Origin: Papaver somniferum
Lineage: Eukaryota; Streptophyta; Magnoliopsida; Ranunculales; Papaveraceae
Assembly: GCF_003573695.1 (NCBI RefSeq)
Contig: NC_039363.1
Coordinates: 127,083,302 to 127,147,301, forward strand
Reading direction: 5' to 3'
Length of the DNA stretch: 64,000 nt
Made by a program: the position numbers and the translations under genes. Numbering within the stretch: the first letter of the stretch is position 1; each line of letters starts with the position of its first letter. Shown in pieces: positions 60,569 to 64,000 of the stretch. The notes under the pieces are model-generated. The model searched no databases, had not been told where the DNA came from, and saw only the letters and a list, made by a program, of their open reading frames with translations.

Positions 60569-60686
60569 TCCGCTTCTTTTTATTCTCTTTCTATTTATTC
60601 TTTTAGCATTTCTCTCTTTTCTCTTTCTCTTTCTCCTTTCTCTGCTCCTTATCCTCTTCGGTCATTTTGTTAGTCTCGGGTTTGGG

Positions 60687-62566
60687 ATGGAACCACCAAT
60701 TTCCGGTGCAGGTAAGTCAATATCAGCAGAGGATTCCGCGGAAATAAGGAAACTTCGCCTTTTTGGTCCGGACTCGACAAGCATCCGTAACTCGGGGTCT
60801 ATTTTTCAAGATAAGTTCATTCCTAGATTACACGATATAGGGTTTCATTCCATCGATAATAGTGTGAATCTGATGGTTCTCGAAGTTACTCCCCCGAAGG
60901 TGCTTCCTCTTGAGAACTTCCCTCGGCTATGTGTTAACGCGGGGATTATCGGGATCCTTTTATAGAATTTGCCTCCATCACTCTCGTAAGTTAAGAATGG
61001 GCTTCGTGAAAGCATTACATCATGTCGAAGCTACAACATGCTCGTCGTATTCGGGCACTCAACATCGAGCAGGCCTTAGAGGTATCTGCTCATCGTAGTA
61101 TCTTTCGGTCTAACAAGGCTATTCCCTATGCTTGTCTTTGATGGGTTGCTGGTGTGCATAATTTAGTTTTTTCATGGGGGAAGCTTCTCCCACTCTAGAG
61201 GATGTCGTTTCCCTCACGGGGTTACCCATTCACAGTTTTCATGATTTCAAAGAGGTTGATCCTGAAACCATGACTAATGCGGACTCGGAGTTGTACAAGG
61301 AATTGGTGGAAGTCCGTAAGATTATATCACGTAAGGTGAGTGCCGGTGCAACCGAGGGTTCTACAAAGGAAGATAAACGTGCCTCCCTTTCAGGTTAGAT
61401 GGGTTATTGGGCTCCTCATGTGACTGAGGCATCTAGCAAGAAAGACCTTCCCTTGGTTGTAAAGTCTTACGAGCCTCCTACACATGGTCGTAGCGATGAT
61501 GCCGAGTTAGCTGTATTTCTAACATACTGGTTGATCCATGATTTCTTTGACTATTCTCCTAAGGTTATTATTTGCGAAGATGTTTTCCGGATAGCTGTTA
61601 AGATGACACGAGGGTTTACTTATCCGCTGGCCCCTATGTTCTTGGGTGGTGTATATCGTCATTGGATACCTTGGTCGCGGATATGGAGGTCACCAACAGT
61701 TCCCAACATGTAATTGAGAGTTTCGTGCCCACAAGCTTCTTACAAATGTGGTTCTGGGAACGGTTTCCCGTAAATAGGTATGGATCTAATAACTTAGCTA
61801 TGAGGCGTGAAGGTGATGTCGGTACTTCTGGGCGGCTTCCTCCTCCCCCGACTCGTTATCCTCGTACTGAGCATAAACATGTGAAGAAGGCAACTAGTGA
61901 GTTCATGTGGTTGGTGGACGATTTGAAGTCATTTCTAGCACGTCCATATGATGACGTTCCTCGAGGGACATTATTTTTGGGTCCTAACTTTGCTTTTCTG
62001 GACGATGTGTTGGACTCGTCAAGTTCATCCCTTGATGATGATGACTGGGATTTGATAGTGATGGCCACTACGGGTTTCATTACTGGATATTTTGAGGGGA
62101 AATTTTGTGCTGTCGGGTATAATGTGGATAGGGTTGCTAGGCAGTTAGGTTACGATCAAGGTTTGGCGTCTATTCAGACTCCGATGTTCCCAGCCGATGA
62201 TGATGATCTAATGAACGAATATAATCGCTGGTTCGTCTTTAAACCCGATGGCCCCAGGTTGTGTCGGGATCGTCCTTTCAGCTTGTCAGTTCCTTCATCG
62301 AAAGCCCCCCCCCAAAGTTTACACAAGCTTGGTGTACAAATTGGTATGATTAGCTGACACGGATGATTGAGTTTGTATGTGATATTGCTGATTCCACAGG
62401 AGGCATTAGTCCTCGTAAGTTAAATACCCGTGGTCGTATTAAACTTGCACCCGAGGTTGCTGCTGCTCATGGCATAAAGTCTGGATCGAGAGAGAAGAAT
62501 ATTGGGGGTGCTGCCCAAAAGGGAAAAGAGGTAGCTGCTTTTGCCGCTGTTAAGGTAGGTTCCTAA
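60687..62566 (+). pseudogene. Plant mobile domain (PMD) protein, frame-broken
   Basis: The pieces read in order: 60687-60965 (MEPPISGAGKSISAED), 61174-61398 (GEASPTLEDVVSLTGLPI), 61399-61713 (AELAVFLTYWLIHDFF, MTRGFTYPLAPMFLGGVYR), 61662-62357 (SFLQMWFWERFPVN) and 62363-62566. The GEASPTLEDV and WLWERFP-type blocks are hallmarks of the aminotransferase-like plant mobile domain, found in MAIN/MAIL1 proteins and in many Ty3/gypsy and Mutator-like elements. Breaks include a frame change at a G run (about 61175-61179), a TAG at 61396-61398, a one-base loss near 61660 and a C9 run at 62305-62313. A GTAAGT at 60986-60991 might start an intron. It is a decayed transposon-derived gene, or a working one with sequence errors. 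Confidence 0.7.
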
Positions 62567-62635
62567 TGTTAAATGAATGATGCGTTTAAGTGTTGGTTTA
62601 TTTGGTTATGTTGACGTGTGGGGTGTTTCGCTATT

Positions 62636-62645
62636 TTTATATAAA
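62636..62645 (+). promoter_or_regulatory. TATA-like box and possible leader intron
   Basis: TTATATAAAG at about 62636 is followed by GTAAGT at about 62709, which could begin an intron in the leader of the coiled-coil gene. A second TATA-like TTATAAATAT lies near 62817. Which one is used cannot be decided from sequence. Confidence 0.35.
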
Positions 62646-63027
62646 GCCAACCACGGCTGGTGATACGAAATAAGGGGGAATCAACAACGTCGTCTGAAGG
62701 TCAGAGAGGTAAGTAGAGAATTACGTAAGCATACATTATTGGGCCGCACGTGATTTTCATAAAGTATTCAGGGATTGGGCTGGAATGTTATACACGTCAT
62801 CTGCATTTCGCTCCTTATAAATATGTAAGTTCAAGAGAAATCATTCGTCTGTGATTGAAACTCTTCTCCTCTTTGTAATAGGTTTATTAGTTGGTGGAAC
62901 ATTGAGCCCTCAAAATTATTTCTCCAGTCCAGGTTCTCAGGTAAGGTATTTTATACTGTCTTTTCTCTTCTATCTTTTTCGGGAAGTAATCCATTGATGT
63001 CTCGGGTGTGTCTGTTGGGGAGTAATC

Positions 63028-63732
63028 ATGGGTCATTCGGAACAACTGGTGGATCAGAGCAATCTGAAAAAGCGGAGGCATCAAAGTGGTCAATTTATGT
63101 CTGGTGTGAGGTACCCCGACCCATCACCACTACCCTCCATCGGCAGCCCCAATTCTATGGTTGTTCAGGCAACTTGGTTTGATTTTAAAGGAAACGCCGC
63201 CGCTGTAGCGAATACCTATGCTCATTTCGTGCCAGTTTACAACTTCCTCGTGTCTCCAGAACTGAGAGATTACTACAAGGAAATTGTGGAGGAACTTGGG
63301 CATGTGGCGAGCACTGAAGTGCCGTCAGATCGGAACAATTTGATTTCCAGTGTGTCATCTTTGGTTGCTGTGGCGAAGGATGTGGCTGAATTTGGAAATG
63401 ATTGTCCGTCTGCTCCTACTTTGGAGACATGGAGAAGCAGCTTTGTTCTTCCGAGGTTGCTAAGGTTTAACATGGGCTGGATTGAAGAATTGTTCAAGGG
63501 GTTGGAAGAGATAAGAGCGGGTCGACAACTGGTGCTACCTGGTGAGATCACAAGTCTGAAAGAGAAAGTTAAGGCGGGGACTCAGAAATTAAAGGAGCAG
63601 CAGAAGGAGCAGATTCGGATAACTTCTGAGGCATCTAGGATTGCCGCTGAGGTCACAGCAACCTCGACAAAGTTGAAGTTGAAGCAGAAAGAGTTGGCTG
63701 ACAAAGAAGCCGAACTAGCTATCTTTGAGTGA
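63028..63732 (+). CDS. Coiled-coil protein downstream of the PMD locus
   Basis: Intact ORF of 234 codons. The start is the Met of MGHSEQLVDQSNLKKRRHQ. Residues 45-150 are a mixed helical region (NTYAHFVPVYNFLVSPELRD, SSVSSLVAVAKDVAEF). From about residue 170 to the end the protein is Lys/Glu/Gln-rich with heptad-like spacing (EITSLKEKVKAGTQKLKEQQ, LKLKQKELADKEAELA), a clear coiled coil. I recognise no catalytic motif. Its place behind a PMD gene suggests it is the second product, or the C-terminal half, of the same transposon-like unit, comparable to the coiled-coil ends of plant 'gypsy-type transposon' proteins (inference). Confidence 0.6.
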   Translation: MGHSEQLVDQSNLKKRRHQSGQFMSGVRYPDPSPLPSIGSPNSMVVQATWFDFKGNAAAVANTYAHFVPVYNFLVSPELRDYYKEIVEELGHVASTEVPSDRNNLISSVSSLVAVAKDVAEFGNDCPSAPTLETWRSSFVLPRLLRFNMGWIEELFKGLEEIRAGRQLVLPGEITSLKEKVKAGTQKLKEQQKEQIRITSEASRIAAEVTATSTKLKLKQKELADKEAELAIFE

Positions 63733-64000
63733 TTTTATTGCATGTTGTTTGGGTTTGAGATTATGGTCATTGTGTTTTGGATATTATCATTTCTTTGTTT
63801 GTTGCTTGAAACATTTTAGTGTTGGTGTTTTTGTAAGATGCTTTTGCTAATTTTCATCCCATTATTATTATTTTGATTATCGTGTGTAGTTCATAGTATA
63901 AATAGATATATATAAGCCACATAGCTCATGAGTATATGTCAGTTGTGTTTTGGGCAGTGATTGAGGATGTCAGCTCGTATGAAGTTAGTTTCAGATATAT
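63733..64000. other. Window edge after the coiled-coil ORF
   Basis: AT-rich probable 3' untranslated region. GTATAAATAGATATATATAAGC near 63897-63918 contains TATA-like words and may precede another unit beyond the window. Nothing else is supported. Confidence 0.4.

Overview
This window looks like nuclear DNA of a eudicot plant. It has spliced genes with GT-AG introns, tRNA-derived SINEs, hAT and other TIR elements, and nested copia, Athila and chromovirus-type LTR retrotransposons. The repeat-rich style and the abundant 2.5-kb LTR family suggest a large genome, perhaps a poppy-like Ranunculales species. That taxonomic guess is inference from general familiarity and was not tested.

Positions 1-39025 are almost entirely nested transposable elements. 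A minus-strand copia-type element (A, about 471-14735) has long LTRs, a methionine-tRNA primer site, a polypurine tract and a broken gag. It carries a small second ORF but no recognisable pol. A chromodomain-type Ty3/gypsy element (D, 4988-10618, target duplication CATAG) is inserted in its interior. A solo LTR of an Athila-like family (B, 1199-2721) sits in its left LTR. From 14866 to 39025 lie further LTR copies of the A family in both orientations. One is a solo LTR (23658-37685) inserted in an older opposite-strand copy. That solo LTR is itself split by a full-length Athila-like element (C, 24222-34856) and by an 830-bp non-autonomous hAT element (34946-35775) with a perfect 8-bp target duplication.

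Positions 39026-59000 form a gene island with five supported genes, all on the minus strand: a DUF1645/MAKR-like hydrophilic protein (41180-42268), a three-exon RING-H2 E3 ligase resembling RHY1A (44416-47681), a syntaxin-6-N-domain membrane protein (50270-51727), a small two-exon protein with a W-x-P-H-P-x-T-G-x-Y motif (54247-54689), and an eight-exon KUP/HAK/KT potassium transporter of 783 codons (55601-58998). A 1.3-kb TIR element with an internal array of complementary CCGTAAC motifs lies between the syntaxin-like gene and the small gene. Two SINEs lie head to head in an intron of the RING gene. The five genes show no common pathway; their closeness looks like ordinary plant gene order.

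Positions 60600-63732 hold a plant-mobile-domain (PMD) locus with several frame breaks, some at homopolymers, followed by an intact coiled-coil ORF with its own TATA box. Both are probably transposon-derived. The most unusual signals are the pol-less, gag-bearing element with an extra ORF, the fast-changing palindromic tandem modules in the LTR U3 regions, and the CCGTAAC-array TIR element.
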